Assembly (NCBI GenBank): GCA_965262505.1
Contig: CBDHFM010000005.1
Span: 1-56,695 of the forward strand
Direction: 5' to 3'
Length of the DNA: 56,695 bases
DNA from: JACPPO01 sp965262505
GTDB taxonomy: Bacteria > Acidobacteriota > Vicinamibacteria > Vicinamibacterales > UBA2999
Part shown: positions 25,859-34,341 of the stretch, in pieces
Layout of the letters: the number at the start of each line of letters is the position of its first letter
Numbering within the stretch: the first letter of the stretch is position 1
Position numbers and translations under genes: made by a program
Notes under the pieces: generated by a model
The model's input: only the letters and a program-made list of their open reading frames with translations
Databases searched by the model: none
What the model was told of the DNA's origin: nothing

Positions 25859-28135
25859 TCAGCAGCCACGCGCAATGTCCGTGCGCTCCCGCATGCGTAT
25901 CCGTACGGCCCCGAGCAACGTGAGCAGCAGGCCGAGCAATAGCACCCCACGGAGCGGAAGCGCCGGCACCGGCGTCACGTCGTTGTCCTCAATGGTGAGA
26001 GTGAGTGGCTCGGAGGTCAGCGCCGGACTCGTGCTCTCGGCGTCAATGACGATGGTCTCGCCGGCGTCGTCCTCCGCGTCGTCGGTGACCGTGATCGTCA
26101 CCGTGCCCGCCGTCTCACCCTCGGCGAGGGTGATCGTGGTCGAGGACAGCGTGTAGTCGGTGTCGAGCGTCGCCGTGCCGCCCGTCGTCAGTGTCACCGT
26201 CGTACCGTTCGCCGGGGCCGGGTTGTCGAGCGTCGCGGTCACTGTCACCGGGTTCCCGCCTTCGATCGGGGCCGGGGCCGCGCTCAGCGTCAGCAGGGTC
26301 GGCGTGGGCGCGACCGCATCAACGCAGTTCAGCTGCGCTCCTCCGCCCGAAAGGAGCGCCTCGAGCGCGTCCCGCTCTGCGGGATCGACGCTCAACCCGT
26401 ATTCCAGCTTGACCTGGATCACCCGCTCCGCGAACCACGCGCCGTGTCTGGCAGGCATCCATTCGGCGGCGTCCCGGTCGCTTTTCTGCGACCGGTTCAC
26501 CGTCGGGTCCGCAATCGTGAGGTTATCGAGGTCACTGGCAATGTCCCGGCGCCGATCGTCGGCGATGCCGCTGTCGTGCGTCTCCGCCAGCGCCACGATG
26601 TGCTCGATGTCCGTCGCCGCGGTCCCGGCCGCCGTGATGTCGAACGCAATGCACGAATAGGGTGTGTAGACCTGCCCGGTCGCCTTCATCGTGGGCGGCA
26701 ACGCCGCGATGATCTCGTCCTCCAAGCTGCTGTAGCCCGTCCCGAAGGCGTCACGGTCGTAGCCGTTCCGCGGTCGCTCGTCGCAGACCTGCAACCCGCG
26801 CCACGTTTCCGCGTCCGCCGAGCAGCCCTGCGTCTCAACTGGTACCGTGACCTGCGCGGACGTCGAGCAGTTGTTCGTCGTGTCGGACTCGTCGGCCACC
26901 GCGTCCACGCAGGCGCCGTAGTAGTAGGTGCCGGCCGAAAGAGGTGCCGTCAAATCGATCGACTCCGCACTCGTTCCCGACGCCGACAGCGCACCCACCG
27001 CGTCCGTGCCCGTCGCCGTGTCCGATGTCGTGATCGTCGCATCCGCCGACCGGTAATAGCGCAGCGTCGTGGCCACCGCGGCCCCGTCCCCGCCGTTCCG
27101 CACCGTCACCGACAGCGTGAACACCGCCCCGGTGACCGGGCTGTCGTCGCTCACCGAAGGCGAGCCCACCACCAAGTCCGAGCCTGTCGTCGTCGTCGTC
27201 GGATCCACCACCGTGAGCGGCAGGTCGGCGGATTTGACGTGCGCATAGCCCAAATGATTCGGGGGCAACCCCGGCAACGTTCCGATGTCCGCGGTCACTG
27301 CACCCGTGGTGCCGGGCGTACGGGTCACCGTGAGCGGGCCGCTCTCCACGCTGCCGGGGGGAATAGTGACGGTCGTCACCCTGCCCTCAATCGTGCCGTT
27401 CGTGACGCTGACCGGCACCTCCATATGGAACGGCGCGCCGGTGTGTGCGGTGGCCTTGAACGCGCCCGGCCCGGCCGAGACCAGGGAAACCGTGACCGGC
27501 AGTGGATCGACAGAGTTGGCGGTCAGATCGAGATACGTCAGCGCCGACAGCCCAGAAAACACGCCCGTCGGCAGGCTGCTCAGGTCGTTGTTGTTCAGAT
27601 CGAGATACGTCAGCGCCGACAGCCCGGAAAACACGCCCGTCGGCAGGCTGCTCAGTTCGTTGTAGCCCAGATTGACCTCACTCAGCGCCGACAGCCCGGA
27701 AAACACGCCCGCCGGCAGGCTGCTCAGTTCGTTGAAGCTCAGACTGAGAAACTCCAGCGCCGACAGCCCGGCGAAATCGCCCTCCTTCAGGGAGGTGATG
27801 GAGGCGGAAGTGAGATTCAGCTCCGTAATCGTCGCCAGGTGCGCGTCCGTCACGGCGCTGCACGTGGTCACAGGCGCCGCCGCCACGAGCGCATCCTGCA
27901 CCTGCGGGGTGCGGCTGCAGACGCCGCCCACTTGCGCTTGTGCATCAGGAACGCTTGCGGCGAGTGCCGCGAGCGTCAGCAGCAGTACCGCCGCAGCGCG
28001 AGCGAGGCAAGCGGTTGGTACGGAGCGTGACAGGCGGTACCAAAGCCTGTGACGAGTCCAGCTAACGCTTCTGATTACCAACGAGTCAACATGCCGTCTG
28101 ATGACAAGGCTAGCCTTCGAACCATCCATAAACAT
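25859..28135 (-). CDS. LRR-CARDB-HNH-Calx-beta surface protein
   Basis: The protein has 758 residues. A long basic leader with hydrophobic signal (VLLLTLAALAASVPDAQAQ, to about 68) is followed by LRRs with the pattern LSSLPTGVFSGLSALTYLDL (100-200), a CARDB domain (320-415), an HNH-like domain and a Calx-beta domain (625-725). The HNH-like domain has DIEHIVALAETHDSG and DLDNLTIADPTVNRSQKSDR (about 500-580), as in DUF1524-type nucleases. The end is VPALPLRGVLLLG-helix-RIRMRER. A predicted DNase motif inside an exported adhesin-like protein is unusual. Confidence 0.83.
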   Translation of the reverse strand: MFMDGSKASLVIRRHVDSLVIRSVSWTRHRLWYRLSRSVPTACLARAAAVLLLTLAALAASVPDAQAQVGGVCSRTPQVQDALVAAAPVTTCSAVTDAHLATITELNLTSASITSLKEGDFAGLSALEFLSLSFNELSSLPAGVFSGLSALSEVNLGYNELSSLPTGVFSGLSALTYLDLNNNDLSSLPTGVFSGLSALTYLDLTANSVDPLPVTVSLVSAGPGAFKATAHTGAPFHMEVPVSVTNGTIEGRVTTVTIPPGSVESGPLTVTRTPGTTGAVTADIGTLPGLPPNHLGYAHVKSADLPLTVVDPTTTTTGSDLVVGSPSVSDDSPVTGAVFTLSVTVRNGGDGAAVATTLRYYRSADATITTSDTATGTDAVGALSASGTSAESIDLTAPLSAGTYYYGACVDAVADESDTTNNCSTSAQVTVPVETQGCSADAETWRGLQVCDERPRNGYDRDAFGTGYSSLEDEIIAALPPTMKATGQVYTPYSCIAFDITAAGTAATDIEHIVALAETHDSGIADDRRRDIASDLDNLTIADPTVNRSQKSDRDAAEWMPARHGAWFAERVIQVKLEYGLSVDPAERDALEALLSGGGAQLNCVDAVAPTPTLLTLSAAPAPIEGGNPVTVTATLDNPAPANGTTVTLTTGGTATLDTDYTLSSTTITLAEGETAGTVTITVTDDAEDDAGETIVIDAESTSPALTSEPLTLTIEDNDVTPVPALPLRGVLLLGLLLTLLGAVRIRMRERTDIARGC

Positions 28136-28459
28136 CTATGTTCCCCTTCTATAGGACGTGCGCTCCCGAATGCGCATCCGCACGGATCCGAGCAACGTGA
28201 GCAGCAGGCCGAGCAATAGCACCCCACGGAGCGGAAGCGCCGGAACCGGCGTCACCGTCACTGTGTAAGTCAACATCGTGACCCCGTCCTGGGCGGTTAC
28301 CACGACCTCAAAAATGTTCTCGCCGACGGCCAGCTCTATCGCGTCGCTCTCCGTACCGCGGGGGACGACCGCCGCACCGTTCACCCTCGCCGTGACGGCC
28401 CCGCTCGTGACGCTGTTCGGCGCGGTCGCCGTGTAGCTCTGGATTGCGGAATCGAACAC
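28136..28459 (-). pseudogene. C-terminal piece of a second surface protein with cadherin-like domain and VPALPL tail
   Basis: The 107-residue frame starts inside a cadherin-like beta-sandwich (IQSYTATAPNSVTSGAVTAR) and ends TPVPALPLRGVLLLG-helix-RMRIRER. There is no signal peptide or ribosome site. Its last 100 bases are nearly identical to the end of the preceding gene copy at 25.87-25.97 kb. It is a 5'-truncated paralogue, possibly produced by recombination between shared 3' ends. Confidence 0.7.
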
Positions 28460-28599
28460 CGGGCCGAACTCGAGCAGGTAACGACGCCGCCGCGCGGAAC
28501 GGGAGTGATGAGTGCCTGCTGCACGATCTCTGCAAGCTCACGCCGACATCGGCCACCGGTGCAACACGGCTAAGCCTAGAGCGTTCAATATCTTCTGGT

Positions 28600-28672
28600 C
28601 ACTACCAGGATTGGTAGTATCGAGGAAATATTTGCGAGTTGGAGAAGACACAGCACGAGGCCGCCAACCGGT
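28600..28672 (-). promoter_or_regulatory. Second copy of the surface-gene control block, with a perfect dyad
   Basis: This matches the block at 20385-20462. The dyad ACTACC-AGGATT-GGTAGT lies near 28609-28626. It sits upstream of the truncated surface gene on the minus strand and so probably survived from its original promoter region. Confidence 0.5.
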
Positions 28673-28695
28673 CCGGCGGGCGTAGCCGATCAGCC

Positions 28696-28723
28696 TGTGT
28701 CGCAAACGGTCGTTTGCGATACA
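28696..28723. repeat. Dispersed 28-bp dyad, copy 2
   Basis: Left arm TGTGTCGCAAA, centre CGGTCG, right arm TTTGCGATACA. On its left is GCGGGCGTAGCCGATCAGCC, the same flank as in copies at 30.0 and (complemented) 42.3 and 50.8 kb. Confidence 0.75.
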
Positions 28724-28759
28724 CGGCCACGCGCAATGTCCGTGCGATCCCGCAACCCT

Positions 28760-28917
28760 TCCACCTCGGTCTGCTTGGCGACCCTCTCCTCGCGCTGCGC
28801 ATCGACGTCGAGCTCGACCGTCGTACCCTCGCCGCCGAGTGCGCCGAGGCTGTAGCCCAGCCGGTAGTCCCGCCCGTACGCCGACGTCACGCTCGCCGCA
28901 CGCAGACGCGCCGTCAC
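28760..28917 (-). pseudogene. Tail fragment of a beta-barrel surface protein
   Basis: The frame reads SAYGRDYRLGYSLGALGGEG then TTVELDVDAQREE. The first part matches the closing strand of the remnant at 23.5-23.8 kb. It is too short to be functional and lies beside a dispersed dyad, so it is a recombination relic. Confidence 0.5.
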
Positions 28918-28962
28918 GTGACCGAGCGTGACGACCCGCCCCGTCCGGCTCCACAGGAGTCG

Positions 28963-29961
28963 TTACGGCGCGCCAGGAATGGGGACTTCGCTGGCGGGCC
29001 GGTAGTCGAAGCGCTCCTCCGTGTAGTCAATCGAGAGCCCGCGCAGAAACAACGCCGCCCGGCCACGCCCGGTGAACGTCACCTGCGTCAGCATCCAGAC
29101 CCCGTCGTCGATCTGCTCCCGCCGCATCGTGGCGGCGGCCCCCTCACTGACCCGCGCGGCCAGCCCCAAGCCGAAGGAGATGCTGTCTACCGACGTGGCT
29201 TCCACGAAGCGCACCTCCCGAGCCGCTTCGTCGATCCACGCCGTGCCCGCGAACTTGCGAACCAAATCTCCGCGCTGCGTCTGTGGATCGGCGCCCGGCC
29301 GCGGCCCGAACGTCACCACAATCGCCGGCCGGCCCTCGAACAGCTCGCGCCGCTCGACGCTGAACTGCAGCACGTTGAAGATGTCGTCGTCTTCGGCCGC
29401 GGCCCGCTCCTCTGGGGTCTCCGGTGTGCGCTCGGCGGCGTCCGCGGCAAGGCGACGGCGAACGCCCGCCGCGCGGGCCTGATACTCGCGATCCTGCCGC
29501 ACCAACGCCGCGTCCGACAGCGCCACCCCGTGTTCGGTCAGACGCCGGCGGTAGGTCAGGCCGGGCGTCGGCGACGGATACACCTCATAGAGCTCGACAT
29601 CGCCGGTTCCGACCCGACCGAAGGGGTTGGTGTTGATCTCGGTGCGGCGCTCCCGATAGGCATAGTCGTCGTCGCGGCGGAACGCGTCCGCCAACCGCGC
29701 GCGCACCTCGTCAAGAAACGCCGCGTCGACCAGGGGCACGGGCGCAGCAACCCCCGGCGCGACACTCGCTTGCTGGACCGCCGCAGACCCCGCGGTCGCA
29801 CGCACCGCCGGGACGACGCTGTGCGCCAACAGCCCGGCCACCGCGATCAGCCGCGCAGCCCGCACCGCGAGACACGCCGCCGCTCGAGCAAGACGCGGGC
29901 TGCAGTGAGCGAGTCGCACGTCGCCCGTGCCAGTGCCTCGTCCCGCCGTTTCTTGGTGCAT
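28963..29961 (-). CDS. Exported LolA-like/outer-membrane-lipoprotein-sorting-type protein
   Basis: The protein has 332 residues with a signal-like segment (LIAVAGLLAHSVVPAVRA). The mature part has DYAYRERRTEINTNPFGRVG, YEVYPSPTPGLTYRRRLTEHG and EGRPAIVVTFGPRPG, then a C-terminal strand-rich region (VWMLTQVTFTGRGRAALFLR). This is the pattern of a family of acidobacterial proteins with a LolA-like fold. It probably acts in the periplasm, perhaps binding lipid or lipoprotein. The 5' end of the gene abuts a dispersed repeat copy. Confidence 0.6.
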   Translation of the reverse strand: MHQETAGRGTGTGDVRLAHCSPRLARAAACLAVRAARLIAVAGLLAHSVVPAVRATAGSAAVQQASVAPGVAAPVPLVDAAFLDEVRARLADAFRRDDDYAYRERRTEINTNPFGRVGTGDVELYEVYPSPTPGLTYRRRLTEHGVALSDAALVRQDREYQARAAGVRRRLAADAAERTPETPEERAAAEDDDIFNVLQFSVERRELFEGRPAIVVTFGPRPGADPQTQRGDLVRKFAGTAWIDEAAREVRFVEATSVDSISFGLGLAARVSEGAAATMRREQIDDGVWMLTQVTFTGRGRAALFLRGLSIDYTEERFDYRPASEVPIPGAP

Positions 29962-29974
29962 GATTCCAGTCGTT

Positions 29975-30107
29975 CGCCTTTGAGACGCGGGCGTAGCCGA
30001 TCAGCCTGTGTCGTAAACGGCCGTTTGCGACACACCGGCAAAGGCGCCGTCCGACGCGCGCCGCCGTGTGTCGTATCCCGTGTCTGATTCTCTGTCTTGC
30101 AGACGTC
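29975..30107 (-). repeat. Dispersed dyad, copy 3, with full conserved flanks
   Basis: The 28-bp dyad is at 30007-30034: TGTGTCGTAAA, CGGCCG, TTTGCGACACA. The extended unit runs from CGCCTTTGAGACGCGGGCG on the left to a GTCTGATTCTCTGTCTTGCA block and AGACGTCG on the right. Read on the minus strand it is collinear with the copies at 40482-40585 and 50661-50810. A second partial arm, TGTGTCGTATCCC, lies about 33 bases from the dyad. The layout suggests a complex recombination site. Confidence 0.75.
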
Positions 30108-30576
30108 GAGCGAACGAGCATGGCGCGGAGAACCGTGCTGACAAGCCGGCCGCGGTCCGCCCGGTTTGCCCTTCCGCCACGCGAGGCGGAGCTGCTGACT
30201 GACGGCGTGTGACCAACGTTGGTACGGCACGTAACTTGCGCACGATGTCGGGCAATTCGAGCATGGCCTGCATTTGTCGGTTGACCCACCTCTGGTTCGC
30301 AACATGCTTGCGGTGAACGTGGAATATGGCTGTACGGATCTCTTGGCGGCGGTGTGGAGGAAAGGTGTTTCTGAAGTCATCGACGCCGACCGGGTAGTCG
30401 CTGAGGCGGTAGCGGGGATAGTTTCTCAGTTTGAAATCTCGGGCTGAGTGTTCTTGTATGGACCGCGCGGTCCCGGCTTCGGATCGCGTGCTTCCACCAT
30501 CCCAACGATCCAGTCTGGGTTGCGAGTTGGGCACCGGGCGTGATGTCACCAGCACGCAGGGCGTCCCTGACCGCAT
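30001..30576 (-). CDS. Doubtful ORF running into the dispersed repeat
   Basis: The open frame contains a protein-like middle stretch (YPVGVDDFRNTFPPHRRQEI, then HRKHVANQRWVNRQMQAML) but a low-complexity start and a C-terminus made of the repeat (RLQDRESDTGYDT). There is no ribosome site and no recognised family. It may be the 3' part of a lost gene that was captured next to the repeat. Confidence 0.25.
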   Translation of the reverse strand: MRSGTPCVLVTSRPVPNSQPRLDRWDGGSTRSEAGTARSIQEHSARDFKLRNYPRYRLSDYPVGVDDFRNTFPPHRRQEIRTAIFHVHRKHVANQRWVNRQMQAMLELPDIVRKLRAVPTLVTRRQSAAPPRVAEGQTGRTAAGLSARFSAPCSFARRLQDRESDTGYDTRRRASDGAFAGVSQTAVYDTG

Positions 30577-30598
30577 CGAACACCGACCCGAATCTCCA

Positions 30599-31339
30599 CT
30601 ACTCGGAGACCGGGTGGCCCGTTGGGTTCGCCTCGATCAAGCGACGCACCACATCAATACTGGTCGCGCGTAGTATCCCTGCATCGGCGTCGACATAACC
30701 GACGATCGTTCCGGTTGTATCCTTCAACGGAACTGAATGGGTCACGCCGCTGGTTACAACACCGGCTATAGACCATGTAATGGTCTCTCCTTCTCTAGTC
30801 GTAAATCGAGGTAACACTAGCGGCCCGCCGCTGAAGCCTGGGTTGCCAGCGGCATCGACATACAGCTCAAAAAGTCCGGCTTCTGTTGGGATCGGTCGAA
30901 GAGCGCTGAGTATACCCGCCTTGATGAAAGGTAACGGTGCAGTTCGGACACCAGGAACAGGAGTGAAATCCAATCCGAATGGATAACCCAAAAACCTTAC
31001 GGGCTGACCGAAACCGACTGTGCCAACACCGACAGGAACTCGACTCCGAGATCCAAGCACAAAATTCGTGGCCAAGACAGCAACGTCGACCGGTGGTTCA
31101 ACTACTGCGACCACCGAGACAGGAACCTCTCGCCATCCAGACGCACTTAACTGCATCTCAATCACTTTAGGAACAACAGAGCCAACCATGTGTCGTGCCG
31201 TGACTATGTATTGACGCTCGTTTAACTCGACCGTGAACGCAGTGCCGACACCAGCGGGGGTCCGAATCTGGAATGTCTGACGCAATAGCTCTACGGGCAG
31301 AGATTCAGACAAGTCGGTGCGGTTCTCATCCTGGTTCAT
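30599..31339 (-). CDS. Trypsin-like serine protease (S1 family)
   Basis: This 246-residue protein has the full catalytic triad: His50 in YIVTARHMVG, Asp85 in PPVDVAVL and Ser170 in NPGFSGGPLVLP. No signal peptide is seen from ATG 31339, which has the excellent site AAGGAGCGAGCT; a longer frame to 31486 would add a hydrophobic N-terminus but lacks a ribosome site. If it is cytoplasmic, it could be a stress or defence-associated protease rather than a secreted one. It lies between the surface block and the defence block. Confidence 0.85.
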   Translation of the reverse strand: MNQDENRTDLSESLPVELLRQTFQIRTPAGVGTAFTVELNERQYIVTARHMVGSVVPKVIEMQLSASGWREVPVSVVAVVEPPVDVAVLATNFVLGSRSRVPVGVGTVGFGQPVRFLGYPFGLDFTPVPGVRTAPLPFIKAGILSALRPIPTEAGLFELYVDAAGNPGFSGGPLVLPRFTTREGETITWSIAGVVTSGVTHSVPLKDTTGTIVGYVDADAGILRATSIDVVRRLIEANPTGHPVSE

Positions 31340-31499
31340 AGCTCGCTCCTTGATGAGCGTAGTAATACCGGTAGCGGAACTGCTGGCGGATCGAGCAGCG
31401 CTCGCGTACCCTAAAGTTACAATCCCCGTTCCAGCAACCTTTAGCCAAAACCGCCTGGACCAGCGCCGCACTGCAATCACCCCCATTTCATCCGCATAT

Positions 31500-31800
31500 A
31501 GAAATCGTGCCGCGCGCCAAGAGCGACTCGCGCGCCAAGACGAAACAGGTCTTAATCGTCATCGACGACAACCTCGGGGCCACAAGATCGCCGGCATCCA
31601 GTGCGCCATCCAGGCCGCCGGGGCCACGCTCTGGTGCTTGCCACCCTATGGCCCGGACCTCAATCCCATCGAGCTCTGCTTCGCGAGGCTCAAGGCCCTC
31701 ATTCGCACCGCACGCTGGCGCAGCAGCGAGACGCACTGGCCGTTCCTCGGTACCTGTCTCGATCACTTCAGCCCTTGTGGCCGGAATCGTCCACACGACC
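31500..31800 (+). pseudogene. IS630-family transposase C-terminal remnant
   Basis: After one frame change the plus strand reads HKIAGIQCAIQAAGATLWCL, then PPYGPDLNPIELCFARLKAL, the DDE-domain end of IS630 transposases including the catalytic Glu. There is no N-terminal half and no clear terminal repeat. It lies against the end of the Res-like gene. Confidence 0.75.
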
Positions 31801-31821
31801 GCGTGGAGATCGATCTTAGTC

Positions 31822-34341
31822 TTAGTAGTCGGTGGCCTCGCCACCGAGGTAGCTGGCCTGGATGTCCTCGGCTTGTGTGATGGCCTCTCGGATGGACGGA
31901 TCGGTACAGTCCAGGACACGCAGGGTGCCATCGTTCATCCGCGCGACCGATTCGATGCGGTGAAAGGACTCGCCGTGCGTGGCGGCGAACTTGGCCAGGC
32001 CGCGCAGCTTAGTAAGCGCGTCGGCGAAGTAGTGGCCGTGCGGATCGACAATGGAGACCTTTATATTCTCTATATTCTCGCTGTCGCCGTGGAAGAAGAG
32101 GAAGTCGGGGTACATCCGGCGCCACTGGCCCTGAGCGTTCTCGTAGACAATCGCGAGGGCGTCGCCTGACGGGCGTTGTGGGTTCCGATACCAGGCCTGG
32201 AATGCGGTGCGGCCCATCTCTTTGTCGAGGACGTCGATCTCCCACTGGTTCAGCGAGTCGATGGGGAAGTTGCCGTCGGCGTCGGACATGAGGTGTCCGG
32301 TCTTAGTCTCCAGCTTGTTGCCGTCGGCGTTCTCGGTCTGCTCGGTGCGGACCAGGGGCCGCTTGATATCGATCACCTGTGGTTCGGGTGACATACCCTT
32401 GATCTCGTCGTAGACGGCGCGGCGTTCGTCTGTCAGCCCCTTGATTGCAACCCGGTACTTGCCGAACCACTTCTTGCCAAGCTCGTCGGCTTCCCGGTCG
32501 AGCTCGTCTGACACGCCGTCGACCTGTGCCAGGGCGGCGACCTTGACGTGGGCGTCGAACAGGCCATCGTCGTCCTCGTGCCTTCTCGCGATGTGGTCAG
32601 CGTACTTGCGGGCGAGGTCCGCCGTGAGCGCGCGACAGGCGGCCTTGAAATCGGCCTCAACGGAGTGCTCGTCAGCGGCCTCCACGAACGTCTGTTGTTC
32701 GCGGACCTCACCCCCGACTACGCGCACGACGAGGGTCTCGCCCTCGACCTGGAGGATCCATTTACTGGCGGCTGCCACCTTTTCCTTGTGCTGAGCGAGT
32801 AAGCCGTCGAGCTTGGCGAAGAGCTTCCGATAAGCGTCCTTCCGTGCATCTGCCCTCATACTGTCTCGCGACAGGGCCTGGGCGAGCGCCGACAATCTGC
32901 GTACCGGGCGCGCCGCCTTGCGCGGTAAGGTCTGGGACGACAATGCGTCGAACGCCTCCCACACCATCTCTGGGATCGCCTGGTTGACGTACATGTCGAC
33001 CGAGGCGAGGAGCACGCGGCGGCCGGCCCCGCCCCCGGTGCCGTCGTGGTCCTGCTTGCGATTGCCGAGCATGGTCCTCGCGACCCTCGCGGCGGCGCTT
33101 CGATCGAAGTGCGGCAGCACGCACTCGACCGAGTTCAGCAGGTCGTTGCCGGGCACCCGCCGAGCCAGCGGCGTGCGAACCATCCGCCCGAGAAGCTGGG
33201 TGATGTGGGTATCGTCCCTTGCGGGACGGAACGACACCAATACCTCGGCACGGGGGCAGTCCCAGCCGGTCGAGATCGCGTCCTTAGCGAACAGCACGCG
33301 GATGTGGATACGATCCTGCACCGTCTCGGGGCCGACGTGCGGGAGCGTGAACCCTCCGAGCTCGATCGGGGCGTGATTGCCGAACACGTGCGCCATCGCG
33401 TCCGGTTCGAGTTCCGGCCATGTCTCCCGGATGGCCGTGAACGCCGACAGGAGGAGGTCCTCCGATGGCTTGTTTGGCACCTGCACGACCAGGAGCGGCA
33501 CCACCGCTGCCGCGGCTCCGCCTTCCCGCTGCGCGTAGGCGCGCCAAAGCTCGGTGCCTCGTTTTGCCTTTCTGGTGGCGCGGGCCAGCAGGACGGTGTC
33601 GAACCGACCGGTCTCCACCGGGAAGTCGAGCCGGATGTCGTCTTTGAGCAAGCCCGATTCTTGCACCCGCGCCGGGTCGACCACCACGGGAGGGTAGCTG
33701 GTCCGGTTCTCGGCCTTAGCCATCGCGTCGGTGAAGCGCTCTACCGTGGCGGAGATTCCCCACACGATCGGCACAGGCGGGACGCCGTGGGCACCGTTGA
33801 CTAGCCGCTGCACGATGGTGGCCTTCTCGGCTCTGTCGCCCATGCTCGACGGCTTCATGCCCCGGTGGGCCTCGTCGAGGATAAGGTACAGGGTGAGGTG
33901 CTCGTCGGCGATGGTGTTCGCCAGCGTGTCCCACATCGTGAACGCCCGCGCGTCTGGCATCGGCAGGTCGTACTGGTCCATCTCCTGCGAGCTCTCGGGT
34001 GCTCCCCTGACCAGCAGCGACTTCTTCCCCAGCTTCTGGGCATTGAGGAAGTAAACCTTACCGGGTTCGAGCTTCTCCTGGTTGAAGGTGTTCTCGATCA
34101 CCACCAGGCGTGAATGGGCGATTCGGTCGGCGGCGTCCAGTAGACGGAACCGGGTCTGCTCGTTGAGCGGAGGGACGTCAGTGAACCACAGCACCATCGC
34201 GCCGGGATCGGAATCAAAGTCGTAGTCCGGGTTGCCGTCGAACAGCGCCTCGATCAGCCGCGGCAGCACGAGCTCGGCCCGCGGCGCGCGCTCCGTGCGC
34301 GCGATGTCCGTTCGCTCGACCCGCACGACGTCTTCGTTCAT
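31822..34341 (-). CDS. Type III restriction (Res)-like helicase-nuclease lacking the P-loop region
   Basis: The protein has 839 residues. It has the DEAH motif in LYLILDEAHRGMKPS, motif III WGISATVERF and motif VI-like THITQLLGRMVRTPLARR. A C-terminal region holds YPDFLFFHGDSENIENIKVS, compatible with a PD-(D/E)XK nuclease. It begins TERAPRAELVLPRLIEALFD, i.e. already past helicase motif I, so no Walker A is present. The ATG overlaps the upstream stop as ATGA. The protein is either 5'-truncated and inactive, or depends on another factor. Confidence 0.8.
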   Translation of the reverse strand: MNEDVVRVERTDIARTERAPRAELVLPRLIEALFDGNPDYDFDSDPGAMVLWFTDVPPLNEQTRFRLLDAADRIAHSRLVVIENTFNQEKLEPGKVYFLNAQKLGKKSLLVRGAPESSQEMDQYDLPMPDARAFTMWDTLANTIADEHLTLYLILDEAHRGMKPSSMGDRAEKATIVQRLVNGAHGVPPVPIVWGISATVERFTDAMAKAENRTSYPPVVVDPARVQESGLLKDDIRLDFPVETGRFDTVLLARATRKAKRGTELWRAYAQREGGAAAAVVPLLVVQVPNKPSEDLLLSAFTAIRETWPELEPDAMAHVFGNHAPIELGGFTLPHVGPETVQDRIHIRVLFAKDAISTGWDCPRAEVLVSFRPARDDTHITQLLGRMVRTPLARRVPGNDLLNSVECVLPHFDRSAAARVARTMLGNRKQDHDGTGGGAGRRVLLASVDMYVNQAIPEMVWEAFDALSSQTLPRKAARPVRRLSALAQALSRDSMRADARKDAYRKLFAKLDGLLAQHKEKVAAASKWILQVEGETLVVRVVGGEVREQQTFVEAADEHSVEADFKAACRALTADLARKYADHIARRHEDDDGLFDAHVKVAALAQVDGVSDELDREADELGKKWFGKYRVAIKGLTDERRAVYDEIKGMSPEPQVIDIKRPLVRTEQTENADGNKLETKTGHLMSDADGNFPIDSLNQWEIDVLDKEMGRTAFQAWYRNPQRPSGDALAIVYENAQGQWRRMYPDFLFFHGDSENIENIKVSIVDPHGHYFADALTKLRGLAKFAATHGESFHRIESVARMNDGTLRVLDCTDPSIREAITQAEDIQASYLGGEATDY

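Noticed and set aside
26444..28030. 528-residue Arg-rich plus-strand open frame
   Set aside because: Antisense of the LRR-CARDB-HNH gene; its repeated AQIEIRQRRQPGKHARRQ is the reverse of the LRR units.
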